Of a DNA stretch of 64,000 bases, positions 44,232 through 53,618 are shown piece by piece. The notes beneath the pieces are model-generated. The model did not search any database. It was given only the letters and a program-made list of their open reading frames with translations, and was not told the origin of the DNA. Origin of the DNA: Pandoraea eparura (lineage in GTDB: Bacteria; Pseudomonadota; Gammaproteobacteria; Burkholderiales; Burkholderiaceae); the NCBI RefSeq assembly GCF_902459725.1, contig NZ_CABPSH010000002.1, forward strand, positions 434,001 through 498,000, in the 5' to 3' direction. Numbering within the stretch: the stretch's first letter is position 1; every line of letters begins with the position of its first letter. The position numbers and the translations under genes were made by a program.

Positions 44232-44246
44232 GCACCATTTTGGTGC
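44232..44246. promoter_or_regulatory. NtrC-type enhancer site
   Basis: GCACCA-TTT-TGGTGC is a perfect dyad matching the classic NtrC site form GCACCA-N3-TGGTGC. Two further TGCACC half-sites lie at about 44179-44194. It sits about 290 bases upstream of the sigma-54 promoter, just before the divergent ubiK gene. Confidence 0.7.
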
Positions 44247-44270
44247 GCAGAAATGAAGCGAGGAAGGCTT

Positions 44271-44519
44271 ATGAAACCGAACGAGATCCTGCAAGACATG
44301 CAAACCAAGGTGAGTGAGTTGCTCAAGCAATCGCCCGCCAAGGATATCGAGCGCAATGTCAAAAGCCTGCTCAACCAGGGCTTCAACCGGCTCGATCTGG
44401 TAACCCGCGAGGAATTCGACGTGCAGGCGCAGGTGCTTGCCCGCACGCGCGAGAAGCTCGAAGCGCTGGAAAAGCGTGTGGCCGAACTCGAAAGCCTGCG
44501 CAGCGAAGCGCAAGACTGA
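44271..44519 (+). CDS. ubiK: Ubiquinone biosynthesis accessory factor UbiK
   Basis: An 82-residue protein of the YqiC/UbiK (BMFP) family: a helical N-terminus (LQDMQTKVSELLKQSPAKDIERNVKSLLNQGFNRLDLVTREEFDVQ) and a C-terminal coiled coil. UbiK binds UbiJ and helps the soluble ubiquinone biosynthesis complex work. The ATG has AGGAAG upstream. The NtrC-type site overlaps its leader, so nitrogen control of this gene is possible but not shown. Confidence 0.88.
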   Translation: MKPNEILQDMQTKVSELLKQSPAKDIERNVKSLLNQGFNRLDLVTREEFDVQAQVLARTREKLEALEKRVAELESLRSEAQD

Positions 44520-44835
44520 CGGGATACAAGGGGCGCTTCGGCGCCCTTTGTGGTTTTAGGGGACCCGAAGCAGGCCAGCGCGATGCCCCGCGTCACCGCC
44601 CCCTCGTCGCTTCATCGCTTGACACCCCGTATCGCGACACCCCGATTCTCAGCCTAAGATCGGGATCCTCCTAAATCGCAGCGGACCTTGCCGAGTCATC
44701 GGCGGCGTCGCTCCGAAAATACCCTTCACGCCCCCGATTTCCTCCGGTAGGACGTTGTGCGCCGCGGCGTTCTGCGACGACTATCGACATTGATGCGACA
44801 CGCTGCGATGGGTCGCGATGTTAGAAGGAGGAGAG
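44520..44835 (+). other. Intergenic region between ubiK and comM
   Basis: These 316 bases hold the ubiK terminator at the start and the comM ribosome binding site (AAGGAGGAGAG) at the end. I saw no other feature; a frame opening at 44757 is a shadow of comM. Confidence 0.5.
44528..44558 (+). terminator. Intrinsic terminator of ubiK
   Basis: The stem AAGGGGCGC/GCGCCCTTT with a TTCG tetraloop starts nine bases after the ubiK stop and is followed by TGTGGTTTT. Confidence 0.75.
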
Positions 44836-46380
44836 ATGTCATTGGCAGTTGTCAGCAGCCGTGCGATCACGGGGATGGTGGCGCGCGCGGTCACCGTCGA
44901 AGTGCACCTGGCGAACGGGTTGCCGGGCTTGTCGCTGGTGGGTCTGCCCGATACCGAGGTCAAGGAGAGCCGGGAACGCGTACGCTCCGCGCTGCAGAAC
45001 AGCCGGTTCGAATTTCCCGCACGGCGCATTACCGTCAACCTGGCCCCGGCGGATCTGCCGAAAGCGTCTGGCGGCTTCGATCTGCCGATTGCGCTGGGCA
45101 TTCTCGCGGCCAGCGGTCAGTTGCCCGAAGCCGGATTGCGCGCGCACGAGTTCGCCGGGGAGCTGTCGCTCAGCGGCGAATTGCGGCCGGTCCGCGGCGC
45201 CTTGGCGATGGCGAGTGCCGCGCTGGCTGAACCCTTGGCGCGTGCGCTCGTGCTGCCTGCGGGCAGCGCACAGGAAGCGGCGCTGGTCGAAGGCGCCACG
45301 GTCTACGGCGCGCGCACCTTGCTCGACGTCTGCGCGCACCTTGCCGAGCCCGACGTGGCCGTGCCGCTGCCGCGTGCCGTCGTCCCGCTCGCCGTTGCGG
45401 ACGCCGCACTGGCCGACGCCGAAGCGGCGCAGGCGAGCAACCTGCCCGATCTGGGCGACATCAAGGGACAGGAACACGCCAAGCGCGCGCTGGAAGTGGC
45501 GGCGGCTGGCGGGCATCACATCCTGTTCTATGGTCCGCCGGGCACCGGCAAGTCGATGCTGGCGACGCGGCTCGCGGGACTGCTCCCGCCCCTGGGCAAG
45601 ACACAAGCCGTGGAGGCCGCCACGCTGGCCAGCCTGAGCGCACAGGGATTCGATTGGCGTCACTGGGGTCGACGGCCGTTTCGCGCACCGCATCACACGG
45701 CAACGGCAGCGGCGCTGGTGGGCGGAGGCAGCGTGCCGCGCCCAGGAGAAATCAGCCTCGCGCATCGCGGCGTGCTCTTTCTTGACGAACTGCCCGAATT
45801 CCAGCGACGCGTGCTCGAAGTCCTGCGCGAACCGCTGGAGGTCGGTCATGTCACGATCTCACGCGCGGGCGGACACGCCACATTCCCGGCAGCGTTTCAA
45901 CTCGTGGCTGCGATGAACCCTTGCCCGTGCGGCGACCTGGGGCATCCATCGCGCAGTTGCCGCTGTACGAGCGAGGCCGTGGCGCGATATCGCAATCGTC
46001 TCTCGGGCCCGCTGCTCGATCGCATCGACCTGCATGTCGAAGTGCCGGCGCTGCGTGCCGAGACGTTCGCCGCCCCGGCCAGCGGCGAGCGCAGCGAGGT
46101 GGTGGCGGCGCGCGTCGGGCGGGCGCGCGAGCGCCAGCTATCGCGTCAGGGTCAATTGAATAGCGACCTCTCGAGCCGTGCGCTGGAGGCGCAATGCGCA
46201 TTGCAGCCGAACGCGCAGGATGTCCTGCACCGCGCGGTTACGCAGCACCATTGGTCGGCACGCACGTATCACCGCGTGTTGCGCGTGGCGCGCACGGTTG
46301 CCGATCTCGCAGGCAGCATCGCGATCGACGCTCACCATGTCGCGGAGGCTACCCAATATCGCGAAGCCTCCACGACATGA
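44836..46380 (+). CDS. comM: ComM/YifB-family AAA+ Mg-chelatase-like ATPase
   Basis: A 514-residue protein with the YifB layout: an N-terminal Lon-like fold (about residues 1-170), an AAA+ domain with Walker A GPPGTGKSM and Walker B LFLDELPEF, a zinc motif (CPCGDLGHPSRSCRC), and a C-terminal helical part. ComM is a helicase that helps branch migration of incoming DNA during natural transformation. The ATG at 44836 follows an almost perfect Shine-Dalgarno sequence. Its presence with a comF-like gene at 25.4 kb hints at competence, though both are widespread. Confidence 0.93.
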   Translation: MSLAVVSSRAITGMVARAVTVEVHLANGLPGLSLVGLPDTEVKESRERVRSALQNSRFEFPARRITVNLAPADLPKASGGFDLPIALGILAASGQLPEAGLRAHEFAGELSLSGELRPVRGALAMASAALAEPLARALVLPAGSAQEAALVEGATVYGARTLLDVCAHLAEPDVAVPLPRAVVPLAVADAALADAEAAQASNLPDLGDIKGQEHAKRALEVAAAGGHHILFYGPPGTGKSMLATRLAGLLPPLGKTQAVEAATLASLSAQGFDWRHWGRRPFRAPHHTATAAALVGGGSVPRPGEISLAHRGVLFLDELPEFQRRVLEVLREPLEVGHVTISRAGGHATFPAAFQLVAAMNPCPCGDLGHPSRSCRCTSEAVARYRNRLSGPLLDRIDLHVEVPALRAETFAAPASGERSEVVAARVGRARERQLSRQGQLNSDLSSRALEAQCALQPNAQDVLHRAVTQHHWSARTYHRVLRVARTVADLAGSIAIDAHHVAEATQYREASTT

Positions 46381-46386
46381 CAGAGA

Positions 46387-46926
46387 TCACTCCAGCGTGA
46401 AGGAATCGAGAAACTGGTCGACTTGATCCTTCGCGGGCGCCTTCGTCGCGAGCACGACGACCTGATAGACGTGGTTGCCACGTCCGACGAAACGGGCCGC
46501 GATGTAACGCTCGGTCTTGTCGCTGGCCTTGCCTTGCGCCAAGACACTTGTCCCGGGAATGGCGGGGGCGTCGCCCGCCTGGTGCACCATGACCTGCACC
46601 GGCGCGGCGGCCGCGTCGTTCACATTGGCGAGCAAGCCTCGCTGTAGTTCGGCGAGGATCGTCTGCCGTAACGTCGCATCGTCGCTGGGCAGCGTGACCA
46701 CGCCCACGGCGAAGAGCGCCGCATCGACCCGCGCCGCCTGCATGCGCATCGGCAACGGACCGGAAGCGAACTTCACTTCGCGGGCGTCCCGCGTCGGTTT
46801 GGCAGGGTAGGTGACGGCGTACGCGCCGTCCTTGTCGTGCACCTCGCGCCAGTCGTAGCGAGGGGAACAGGCGGCGAGCAACATCGTCGCGGCAAGCATG
46901 ACGTAGACACGGACAACGCGATTCAT
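46387..46926 (-). CDS. Conserved hypothetical lipoprotein
   Basis: A 179-residue protein with a signal peptide and lipobox LLAAC at residues 16-20. The mature part shows alternating strands and RYDWREVHDKDGAYAVTYPAKPTRDAREV near the start. I recognise it only as a small lipoprotein common in Burkholderiales; no function is known. It converges on comM. Confidence 0.75.
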   Translation of the reverse strand: MNRVVRVYVMLAATMLLAACSPRYDWREVHDKDGAYAVTYPAKPTRDAREVKFASGPLPMRMQAARVDAALFAVGVVTLPSDDATLRQTILAELQRGLLANVNDAAAAPVQVMVHQAGDAPAIPGTSVLAQGKASDKTERYIAARFVGRGNHVYQVVVLATKAPAKDQVDQFLDSFTLE

Positions 46927-47144
46927 AAACAGGAGAGCAACCTGAGGGAACGGAGACGCTCATTATCCGCCATGTGTTGCGACACGAAAAACGCGTCGTG
47001 GCAGTTCCCGGTATCATCGGCGGCATGACACGCACCACGGCTGACTCGTCCCGCCCATTGCCTGCCGGCGTCTGCGACCGACGCGGGCGGCTTGCGTCCG
47101 CGCTTGCGCTCACGCACCGACATTGCGTCGCGGCGCGCTCGCCA

Positions 47145-47855
47145 ATGACCCGCAACGTTGCCAGGCAGTATGCAATCGCGCAGTTGAAGGCGCTGTTGAT
47201 AGCGTCGGCAACGGCGCTATTGAAGATACGCGTGACGGCGTTACCGACGGCACTGGCGGTGCTGACGGCGGTGTGCGCCATTGGCACGGCGGCCGCAGCG
47301 CCGGCGTTGGGCGACAATATCCGCCCCGGCACACCGAACTCCGCGGTGCCGCCATCGACGGGCGTCACGTCGCCGCGCGACGCCGGTAGCACTTCAGCAA
47401 CGCCAGCGCAGAACGACAACCGGCGTCCTGTGCAAGCGCAGGCCACCGTGCCGTTGGCGACGGACTTCGCCGCCCACGCCCGCCGTGCCGCTTCGCTCGA
47501 CGCCCCGCTGATCGTGCTCGTATCGCTGCGGGACTGCGTCTATTGCGGCCCGATCCGTCAGCGCGAACTTGCGCCGCTCGTGCGCAGCGGCAAATATGAG
47601 GTGCGAGAGATCGGCATGGACAGCGCCGCGACCGTGCGCGAGTTTGACGGCTCGACGACGACGGGCGTTGCCTGGGCACGCACCCACGGTGTCAAGGTGT
47701 CGCCGACGGTTTTGTTCCTCGATACGCACGGACGCCCGGTCGCCGACCCGCTGATCGGCGCAGGACTCCCCGACTTCTATGGCGCCTATCTCGACAACGC
47801 CATCGCGCAAGGCCGCACCCAGTTGCGTGCCGGTCGCGCCGCCGTCGAGCGCTGA
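47145..47855 (+). CDS. Exported thioredoxin-fold protein
   Basis: About 236 residues. A hydrophobic stretch (ALPTALAVLTAVCAIGTAAAAPA) acts as signal or anchor; after a low-complexity Pro/Ser linker comes a thioredoxin-like domain with CVYC and KVSPTVLFLDTHGRPV containing the cis-Pro. It probably handles disulfides in the periplasm, like SoxW or DsbD-partner proteins. The start is uncertain: the frame is open from 46974, and 47025 is another ATG. The next plus-strand gene is a TlpA-like protein. Confidence 0.75.
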   Translation: MTRNVARQYAIAQLKALLIASATALLKIRVTALPTALAVLTAVCAIGTAAAAPALGDNIRPGTPNSAVPPSTGVTSPRDAGSTSATPAQNDNRRPVQAQATVPLATDFAAHARRAASLDAPLIVLVSLRDCVYCGPIRQRELAPLVRSGKYEVREIGMDSAATVREFDGSTTTGVAWARTHGVKVSPTVLFLDTHGRPVADPLIGAGLPDFYGAYLDNAIAQGRTQLRAGRAAVER

Positions 47856-47861
47856 GCATCG

Positions 47862-47959
47862 GAGCCGTGGAATCGAGGCCGCGCAATCGGGGCTGTGGGA
47901 TCGGGGCTGTGGAATCGAAGCGGTACGATCGAGGCAGCAGAATCGGGGTTGAAAATCAG
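47862..47959. repeat. Degenerate 14-bp tandem repeat
   Basis: Six units of 14 bp ending in AATCG or GATCG (47862-47945), such as GGGCTGTGGAATCG, followed by one more divergent unit. It starts seven bases after the stop of the exported thioredoxin-fold gene and ends before the tlpA start region. Confidence 0.9.
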
Positions 47960-48007
47960 AGTAGAATCGCCCACACCCATCGAACCATCCTTTCACACGG
48001 CTGTGTC

Positions 48008-48532
48008 ATGAGCACTACGACCCCCCGCAAGTCTCCCATGAGCAAGATCCTCGCCATTGCGATCATCGCAATCGTGGCGATCGCTGCGTACTTCACGTTT
48101 GCCGGACAAAAGCGCGCGCCCGAGGCGACGTTCACGCTGCTCTCAGGACAAAAGCTCGGCACCGAACAGCTCAAGGGCAAAGTCTATCTCGTCAACTTCT
48201 GGGCGACGAGCTGCACCACGTGCATGAAGGAAATGCCGACGATGGTGAAGACGTACGAGAAGTACAAAGGCCGAGGGTTGGAATTCGTGGCCGTCGCCAT
48301 GAGCTACGACCCGCCGATGTATGTGGTGAACTATGCGCAGTCGCGTCAACTGCCGTTCAAGGTGGCGATGGATTCCGACGGCAGCGTGGCCAAACAGTAC
48401 GGCAACGTCCAGCTCACGCCGACGACCTTCGTCGTGGATCGCAATGGCAAGGTGCTCAAGCAATACGTGGGCGAGCCCGAATATGCAGAACTCGACAAGC
48501 TCATCGAGACGGCACTGGGCAAGCAGGCTTGA
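48008..48532 (+). CDS. TlpA-family thiol-disulfide oxidoreductase
   Basis: A 174-residue protein with one N-terminal membrane anchor (about residues 13-32) and a periplasmic TlpA/ResA domain. The site is CTTC in NFWATSCTTCMKEMPTM; the cis-Pro is in LTPTTFVVDRNGKV. Such proteins keep cytochrome c or CuA cysteines reduced. An alternative start is 48038 (MSKILAI). An intrinsic terminator follows. Confidence 0.9.
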   Translation: MSTTTPRKSPMSKILAIAIIAIVAIAAYFTFAGQKRAPEATFTLLSGQKLGTEQLKGKVYLVNFWATSCTTCMKEMPTMVKTYEKYKGRGLEFVAVAMSYDPPMYVVNYAQSRQLPFKVAMDSDGSVAKQYGNVQLTPTTFVVDRNGKVLKQYVGEPEYAELDKLIETALGKQA

Positions 48533-48586
48533 CGTCGCGGCGCCGGGCCACGTCACCGCATCGCCTAACCTCCCTCGCCGCAACGC

Positions 48587-48614
48587 AAGCGCCCTTAGGG
48601 GCGCTTTTGTTTTG
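48587..48614 (+). terminator. Intrinsic terminator of the tlpA gene
   Basis: The stem AAGCGCCC/GGGCGCTT around TTA is followed by TTTTGTTTTG about 55 bases after the stop. Confidence 0.8.
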
Positions 48615-48618
48615 TCCC

Positions 48619-48709
48619 CGACGTTGGCGCACAACTTAGGGACCCGACTTGGGCATCCGACGCTGGCGCTCGACTTACACACTCGACGTAGACACCCAAC
48701 GTAGGCAAT
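48619..48709. repeat. Degenerate 13-bp tandem repeat
   Basis: Seven contiguous 13-bp units starting CGAC or CAAC, such as CGACGTTGGCGCA, CGACTTGGGCATC and CGACGTAGACACC. It begins right after the tlpA terminator and ends about 40 bases before the dctD stop. Confidence 0.85.
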
Positions 48710-48751
48710 CACCAGCAACGCCCCGCGTCACCCCTTTCGCCCACGGTGCGA

Positions 48752-50107
48752 TCAACGCCCGCCCTCGCCGCCGTCGCCTTGCCCGCGCGTGTGTAAGCCG
48801 TAACGCTTGAGCTTTTCATACAGCGTCGCCTTGGGCACGTGCAGCGCCTCGGCCGTCGCCGCCACGTTGCCTTTGCTGTGCTCCAGCGCCTCTTGCAGCA
48901 CCGCGCGCTCGAAGCGGTCCACCTGCTCACGGAGCGGGAGCGGCGCGAGCGAGTCTCCCTCCGGCGCACTCGCCACGCCGAGCACCAGACGATCCGCCGC
49001 GTTGCGCAGCTCACGCACGTTGCCCGGCCAGTCCGCCTGCATCAGCTCCTGACGCATCCGGTCCGAGACCACGGGCGCCGGGCGGCCATAGCGCACGGCG
49101 GCGTCCAGCATGAAGTGCTCGAACAACGGCAGGATGTCCTCACGACGCTCGCGCAACGGCGGCAATGCCAGCGTCACCACATTCAGGCGGTAGTAAAGAT
49201 CGCGACGGAACGTGCCCGCGCGCACCAGCGCCTCCATGTCGCCCTTCGCCGCGGCGACCACTCGACAGTCGACACGAATCGACTGATTCGAGCCCAACCG
49301 CTCCAGCACCCCCTCCTGCAGCACACGCAGCAGCTTGACCTGCAGCGCCAGCGGCATACTCTCAATCTCGTCGAGAAACAGCGTGCCGCCCGACGCATGC
49401 TCCAGCTTGCCGACGCGACGCTTGGCCGCCCCGGTAAACGCGCCGACCTCGTGGCCGAACATCTCGCTCTCGAAGATCGCTTCGGGCAGCGCACCGCAGT
49501 TCAGTGCAACGAACGGCGCATCGCGCCGAGGCGACAACTCGTGCAGACTGCGCGCCACCAGCTCCTTACCCGTGCCGGTGTCGCCATTGATGAGCACCGG
49601 CGCATCGGTCATCGCCACATTGGCGATGAGCGTGCGCAGCGTCTCCATCGCCGGACTGCGTCCGATAATGCGCGAGGCACGCCCGCCCTGCTCCGCCAGT
49701 TCGCGCCGCAACGCCTGGTTCTCCAGCATGAGCTTGCGTGTCTCCAGCGCTCGCTTGGCCGATTCGATCAGGCGATCCGGCGCGAACGGCTTCTCGATGA
49801 AGTCGTAGGCACCGTCGCGAATCGCCTGAACGGCCATTGAGATATCGCCGTGACCGGTTACGAGAATCACCGGCACCTCGGGGGCGTGCTGACGCAGATG
49901 CGCGAGCAGCTCGAGTCCGCTCATGCCGATCAGGCGAATGTCGGAGACGACGATGCCGGCGAAATCCGGCGTGATGCGCTCGCGCGCGGCTTCGGCAGAG
50001 GCGAGCCCGAAGGCGTCGAGCCCCGCGAGTTGCAGGCTCTGCAGCGTGGCACGCCGCACGAGTTCGTCGTCTTCGACAAATAGGATCTGAAGGTTCTTGT
50101 ACATCAT
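48752..50107 (-). CDS. dctD: Sigma-54-dependent response regulator, DctD type
   Basis: A 451-residue regulator: receiver domain with phospho-Asp 56 (VVSDIRL) and acidic pocket E12/D13/D14, AAA+ domain with Walker A GDTGTGKE and the sigma-54 contact loop GAFTGA, and a C-terminal Fis-type HTH ([26 protein letters not shown]). It would activate a sigma-54 promoter, most likely that of dctA, when phosphorylated by the adjacent kinase. Its ATG overlaps the kinase stop. Confidence 0.92.
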   Translation of the reverse strand: MMYKNLQILFVEDDELVRRATLQSLQLAGLDAFGLASAEAARERITPDFAGIVVSDIRLIGMSGLELLAHLRQHAPEVPVILVTGHGDISMAVQAIRDGAYDFIEKPFAPDRLIESAKRALETRKLMLENQALRRELAEQGGRASRIIGRSPAMETLRTLIANVAMTDAPVLINGDTGTGKELVARSLHELSPRRDAPFVALNCGALPEAIFESEMFGHEVGAFTGAAKRRVGKLEHASGGTLFLDEIESMPLALQVKLLRVLQEGVLERLGSNQSIRVDCRVVAAAKGDMEALVRAGTFRRDLYYRLNVVTLALPPLRERREDILPLFEHFMLDAAVRYGRPAPVVSDRMRQELMQADWPGNVRELRNAADRLVLGVASAPEGDSLAPLPLREQVDRFERAVLQEALEHSKGNVAATAEALHVPKATLYEKLKRYGLHTRGQGDGGEGGR

Positions 50108-52089
50108 GCGATTGTCGCGCCGGTGCGATGCACTCGACGCAGCGTCACGAGAAATTCCGCGCCACCGCCGGGAACGTTGCGGGCGACCAACTGGCCGCCG
50201 TTTTCCTGGGCGATGGACGACGAGATGGCGAGTCCGAGCCCCATGCCCTGACCGCCCTCCTTGGTACTGAAAAACGGCTCGAACAGACGCGGCATATGCG
50301 CCTCCGAAATGCCCGGCCCGTTATCGCGCACATAGATGCGCGCCCACAGGTCGTCGGCCTCCACATCGATCCAGATCGACGGCGGCGCGTGCGGGCTGGC
50401 GACACTCCCCACCGCGTCGATGGCGTTGCCCACCAGATTGATCAGCACCTGCTCGAGACGCAGTCCCTCACAGGCGACCTGCACGTCGTCCAACCCGTCG
50501 GCGAACGTCGTCGTCAACGCAATGCCCACCAGACGCCCGCGCAGCAGTGTCACCGTATTGTCGAGCGCGCGGCGCACCGACGCCTGCGTGTCAACGCGGC
50601 GCGAGCGACCCGCGAAGAGCCGCAGTTGTCCGGTGATCTTGCCCATGCGATCGGTCAGCGACGCAATGGCCTCCAGGTTCTCCTGCGCCGCGCCGTATTC
50701 GGCACGTTCGAGCAACACGCGCGTATTGTCGGAGAAGCTGCGCAGCGCCGAGAGCGGCTGATTGAGCTCGTGCGTGATACCGGCCGCCATCTGGCCCAGC
50801 GCCACGAGCTTGGACGCCTGCACGAGTTCACTCTGCGCCTCGCGCAGCTCGTGCTCGGTGCGCGAGCGCTCCTGCACCTCGGTCTGCAAGCGCTCATTGG
50901 CCGATTGCAGATCGGCCGTGCGCTCCGCGACCCGCTCGCCCAGTTCCGCATACGCCGATTGCAACAACTCACGGCTCTTCAACATGTCGCGCACGCGCTG
51001 ACGCCGCTGGTTCCACGCCACCCCCAGCAAGCAAGTGAACGCCGCGAGACAACCCGCCGCCACCGCCGCGATCCGCGCGTTGGCGATCACCTGGTCGAGC
51101 GGCGCAAAGTACATGAGCGTCCAGTTCGGCTCGCCCAGCCGGCGCTGCACGGCGAGAAAGCGTCGCCTCTTGCCCGCGCCACGACCGTCGCGCACCGTCA
51201 CGACCTCGCCGTCGGCGTCGAGCCGCTCGTCCTCGTGCCAGGCGAGCGGCGTGATGTGCTGGTTGTAGTACTGACGCGAGCTGTCGAGCGCCGCCTTCAC
51301 CGCGGGGGTTAGCGGTGCGAGCGCCCGATACTGCCAGCGCGGCTCGGACGACAGGAAGATCACGCCATGATCGTCGGCCACCACGACCGGCTCGGAGGCG
51401 TCGGCCCCGGCTCGCTGGAACCACTCCAGGTTGAGCTTGAGGACCACTACACCGCGAATCTGGCCATCCACCACAATGGGCTGCGAGACGAAGTACCCTG
51501 GCTCACCCGACGTCGTGCCCACGCCATAGAAACGGCCCAGCGCGCCCTGCAGCGCATCGATGAAATACGGACGGAAGCGATATTCCTGGCCCACGAACGT
51601 GGCCGTCTCGCGCCAGTTGCTCGCGGCCAGCGCGCGACCGTTGGCATCGATCACATAGGCGGCCGACGCCTTGGCGCGCTGGTTCACGTCGAACAGATAA
51701 TCGTTGGCGCGCTGCACGACCGCGGGATCGTTCGGATGAAGCAACAGATCGCGCACATCCGGATGCAGCGAAAGCAAATACGGCAGGAATTCGTAACGGT
51801 CCACGGTGCTGCGCAGACTGCCCGCGTAGCGCTCGACACGCGCGCCGGCGTTCACGCGCAGGTCGGCCACGCCACGCTGCCAGCTCAGAGCGTACGTCAA
51901 CCAGCAGAACAGAACGCTCGCCAACAGCATGACGGCGATCCACGACCAACGGCGCATCGGCACGGTCCTCTCGAAATCGATGGGAGCGTCGTCGCGCCGA
52001 GGGGTCGAAGCGTCCGTACGTGAAGCGAAGCCACCTGCCGGTGCCTGGCGCTCGCGTGGGCGAATCGGGTTGTCGTGCTGAGTGGCCAT
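50104..52089 (-). CDS. dctB: C4-dicarboxylate sensor histidine kinase, DctB type
   Basis: A 661-residue kinase: a cytoplasmic N-terminus, first helix (about residues 45-63), a large periplasmic double Cache/PAS sensor, second helix (about 335-355), a coiled coil, then the HisKA motif GITHELNQPLSALRSF and HATPase boxes (NLVGNAIDAVG, DNGPGIS, GQGMGLGLAIS). DctB senses succinate, fumarate and malate. Adjacent dctD and dctA make this identity likely. The start at 52089 is the first Met with reasonable N-terminal length; the frame runs further upstream. Confidence 0.92.
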   Translation of the reverse strand: MATQHDNPIRPRERQAPAGGFASRTDASTPRRDDAPIDFERTVPMRRWSWIAVMLLASVLFCWLTYALSWQRGVADLRVNAGARVERYAGSLRSTVDRYEFLPYLLSLHPDVRDLLLHPNDPAVVQRANDYLFDVNQRAKASAAYVIDANGRALAASNWRETATFVGQEYRFRPYFIDALQGALGRFYGVGTTSGEPGYFVSQPIVVDGQIRGVVVLKLNLEWFQRAGADASEPVVVADDHGVIFLSSEPRWQYRALAPLTPAVKAALDSSRQYYNQHITPLAWHEDERLDADGEVVTVRDGRGAGKRRRFLAVQRRLGEPNWTLMYFAPLDQVIANARIAAVAAGCLAAFTCLLGVAWNQRRQRVRDMLKSRELLQSAYAELGERVAERTADLQSANERLQTEVQERSRTEHELREAQSELVQASKLVALGQMAAGITHELNQPLSALRSFSDNTRVLLERAEYGAAQENLEAIASLTDRMGKITGQLRLFAGRSRRVDTQASVRRALDNTVTLLRGRLVGIALTTTFADGLDDVQVACEGLRLEQVLINLVGNAIDAVGSVASPHAPPSIWIDVEADDLWARIYVRDNGPGISEAHMPRLFEPFFSTKEGGQGMGLGLAISSSIAQENGGQLVARNVPGGGAEFLVTLRRVHRTGATIA

Positions 52090-52135
52090 TGGGTCGCAGC
52101 GTACGCCTTGTCGACGTCGATGACGGCCGGTTCTG

Positions 52136-52179
52136 GCGATGACGACAGGCGGCGCGGTCGTGCCGCCTGTCGTCATCGC
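52136..52179. other. Perfect 18-bp inverted repeat after dctA
   Basis: Arms GCGATGACGACAGGCGGC and its exact complement flank an 8-base loop. No T-run follows on either strand. It lies between the dctA stop and the dctB start and can form a very stable hairpin in a dctA-dctB mRNA. Confidence 0.85.
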
Positions 52180-52201
52180 AAAACCAGTGAGAACCAAAGA
52201 A

Positions 52202-52255
52202 CCACCGGGCGGCGAAGCTCAGGCGCTATTGTGCCTGTGCCGCGCCGCCCGGTGG
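52202..52255. other. Second inverted repeat after dctA
   Basis: A perfect 13-bp stem CCACCGGGCGGCG/CGCCGCCCGGTGG encloses a 28-base loop that can itself pair (AGGC/GCCT). With the neighbouring hairpin it fills most of the 242-base dctA-dctB gap. Confidence 0.8.
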
Positions 52256-52331
52256 CGAATCTTGCGTTGGCGGGGGGCAGCAGCGTCACGCGAAACCACT
52301 CACGTGAGCCCGCAGCACCCGCCGCCAGCCG

Positions 52332-53618
52332 TCAGGCCAGCTCCGGCTCGCGGTTCTTGGACATGGCCTGCGCGAGCTTCTTGCGGTCCAGTTCCTTTTC
52401 CCAGGCCGACACGACGATGGTCGCCACGCCATTGCCGACGAGGTTCGTCAGCGCGCGGCACTCGCTCATGAAGCGGTCGATACCGAGGATCAGCACCATC
52501 CCGGCCACCGGGATGGTCGGGATCACGGCGAGCGTGGCGGCCAGCGTGATGAAGCCGGCGCCGGTCACGCCCGACGCGCCCTTCGAGGTCAGCATCGCCA
52601 CGGCAAGCAGCGTGAGCTGCTGGCCCCAGGTCAGGTCGATGTTGGTCGCCTGCGCGATGAACAACACGGCCATCGTCATGTAGATGTTGGTGCCGTCGAG
52701 GTTGAACGAGTAACCGGTCGGAATCACCAGACCCACCACCGACTTCGAGCAACCGGCATTCTCCATCTTCTCCATCAGCTGCGGCAGCGCGGCTTCCGAC
52801 GAGCTGGTGCCCAGCACGATCAGCAACTCTTCCTTGATGTAGGCGAGGAAACGGAAGATCGAGAAGCCCGTGAACTTGGCGATCAGACCCAGCACGACGA
52901 TCACGAACAGGAACGACGTCAGGTAGAACGTGCCCATGAGCTTCGCGAGCGGCACCAGCGAGGCGATACCGTACTTGCCGATGGTAAAGGCCATCGCACC
53001 GAAGGCACCCAGCGGCGCAACCTTGGTGATGATGTGCACCACGCGGAAGAGCACGCCCGAGACGCTGTCGATCCAGTTCGTCACCACGCGGCCACGCTCA
53101 CCGATCATGCCCAGGGCGGCGCCAAACAGGATAGCGATCACGAGGATCTGCAGAATCTCACCCTTGGCGAACGCATCGGTGATCGTGCTCGGGATCAGGT
53201 GCATCAGGAAGTCGACGAACGTCTCGCCGTGAGCGGCCTTCGCGGCATAGCCGGAAATCGCCTTCGGATCGAGGGCATTGATGTCGACGTTGAACCCGGC
53301 ACCCGGCTTCAGGATGTGGGTCGCGGCCAGACCGATGATCAGCGCGAGCGTCGAGACGATTTCGAAGTAAAGGATCGCCTTGCCACCAACGCGGCCGACC
53401 TTCTTCATATCTTCCATGCCGGCAATGCCGGTCACGACGGTACAGAAGATCACCGGGCCGATGATCATCTTGATCAGCTTGATGAACGCATCGCCGAGCG
53501 GCTTCATCTGCACGGCCAGATCGGGCTTGAGGTGACCGAGCACGATGCCGATGACGATGGCGATCAGCACCTGTACGTACAGGATGCGATAGAAGGGTTT
53601 TTTGGTCTGAGTTTGCAT
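52332..53618 (-). CDS. dctA: C4-dicarboxylate/proton symporter DctA
   Basis: A 428-residue member of the dicarboxylate/amino acid:cation symporter family. Landmarks are the serine-rich hairpin [18 protein letters not shown], the substrate motif [27 protein letters not shown] and [20 protein letters not shown]. It imports succinate, fumarate and malate. It is followed by dctB-dctD. Its promoter would have to lie in the 44 bases after the ABC ATPase gene or inside that gene; I see only a poor GG-N10-GC sigma-54-like match. Confidence 0.96.
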   Translation of the reverse strand: MQTQTKKPFYRILYVQVLIAIVIGIVLGHLKPDLAVQMKPLGDAFIKLIKMIIGPVIFCTVVTGIAGMEDMKKVGRVGGKAILYFEIVSTLALIIGLAATHILKPGAGFNVDINALDPKAISGYAAKAAHGETFVDFLMHLIPSTITDAFAKGEILQILVIAILFGAALGMIGERGRVVTNWIDSVSGVLFRVVHIITKVAPLGAFGAMAFTIGKYGIASLVPLAKLMGTFYLTSFLFVIVVLGLIAKFTGFSIFRFLAYIKEELLIVLGTSSSEAALPQLMEKMENAGCSKSVVGLVIPTGYSFNLDGTNIYMTMAVLFIAQATNIDLTWGQQLTLLAVAMLTSKGASGVTGAGFITLAATLAVIPTIPVAGMVLILGIDRFMSECRALTNLVGNGVATIVVSAWEKELDRKKLAQAMSKNREPELA

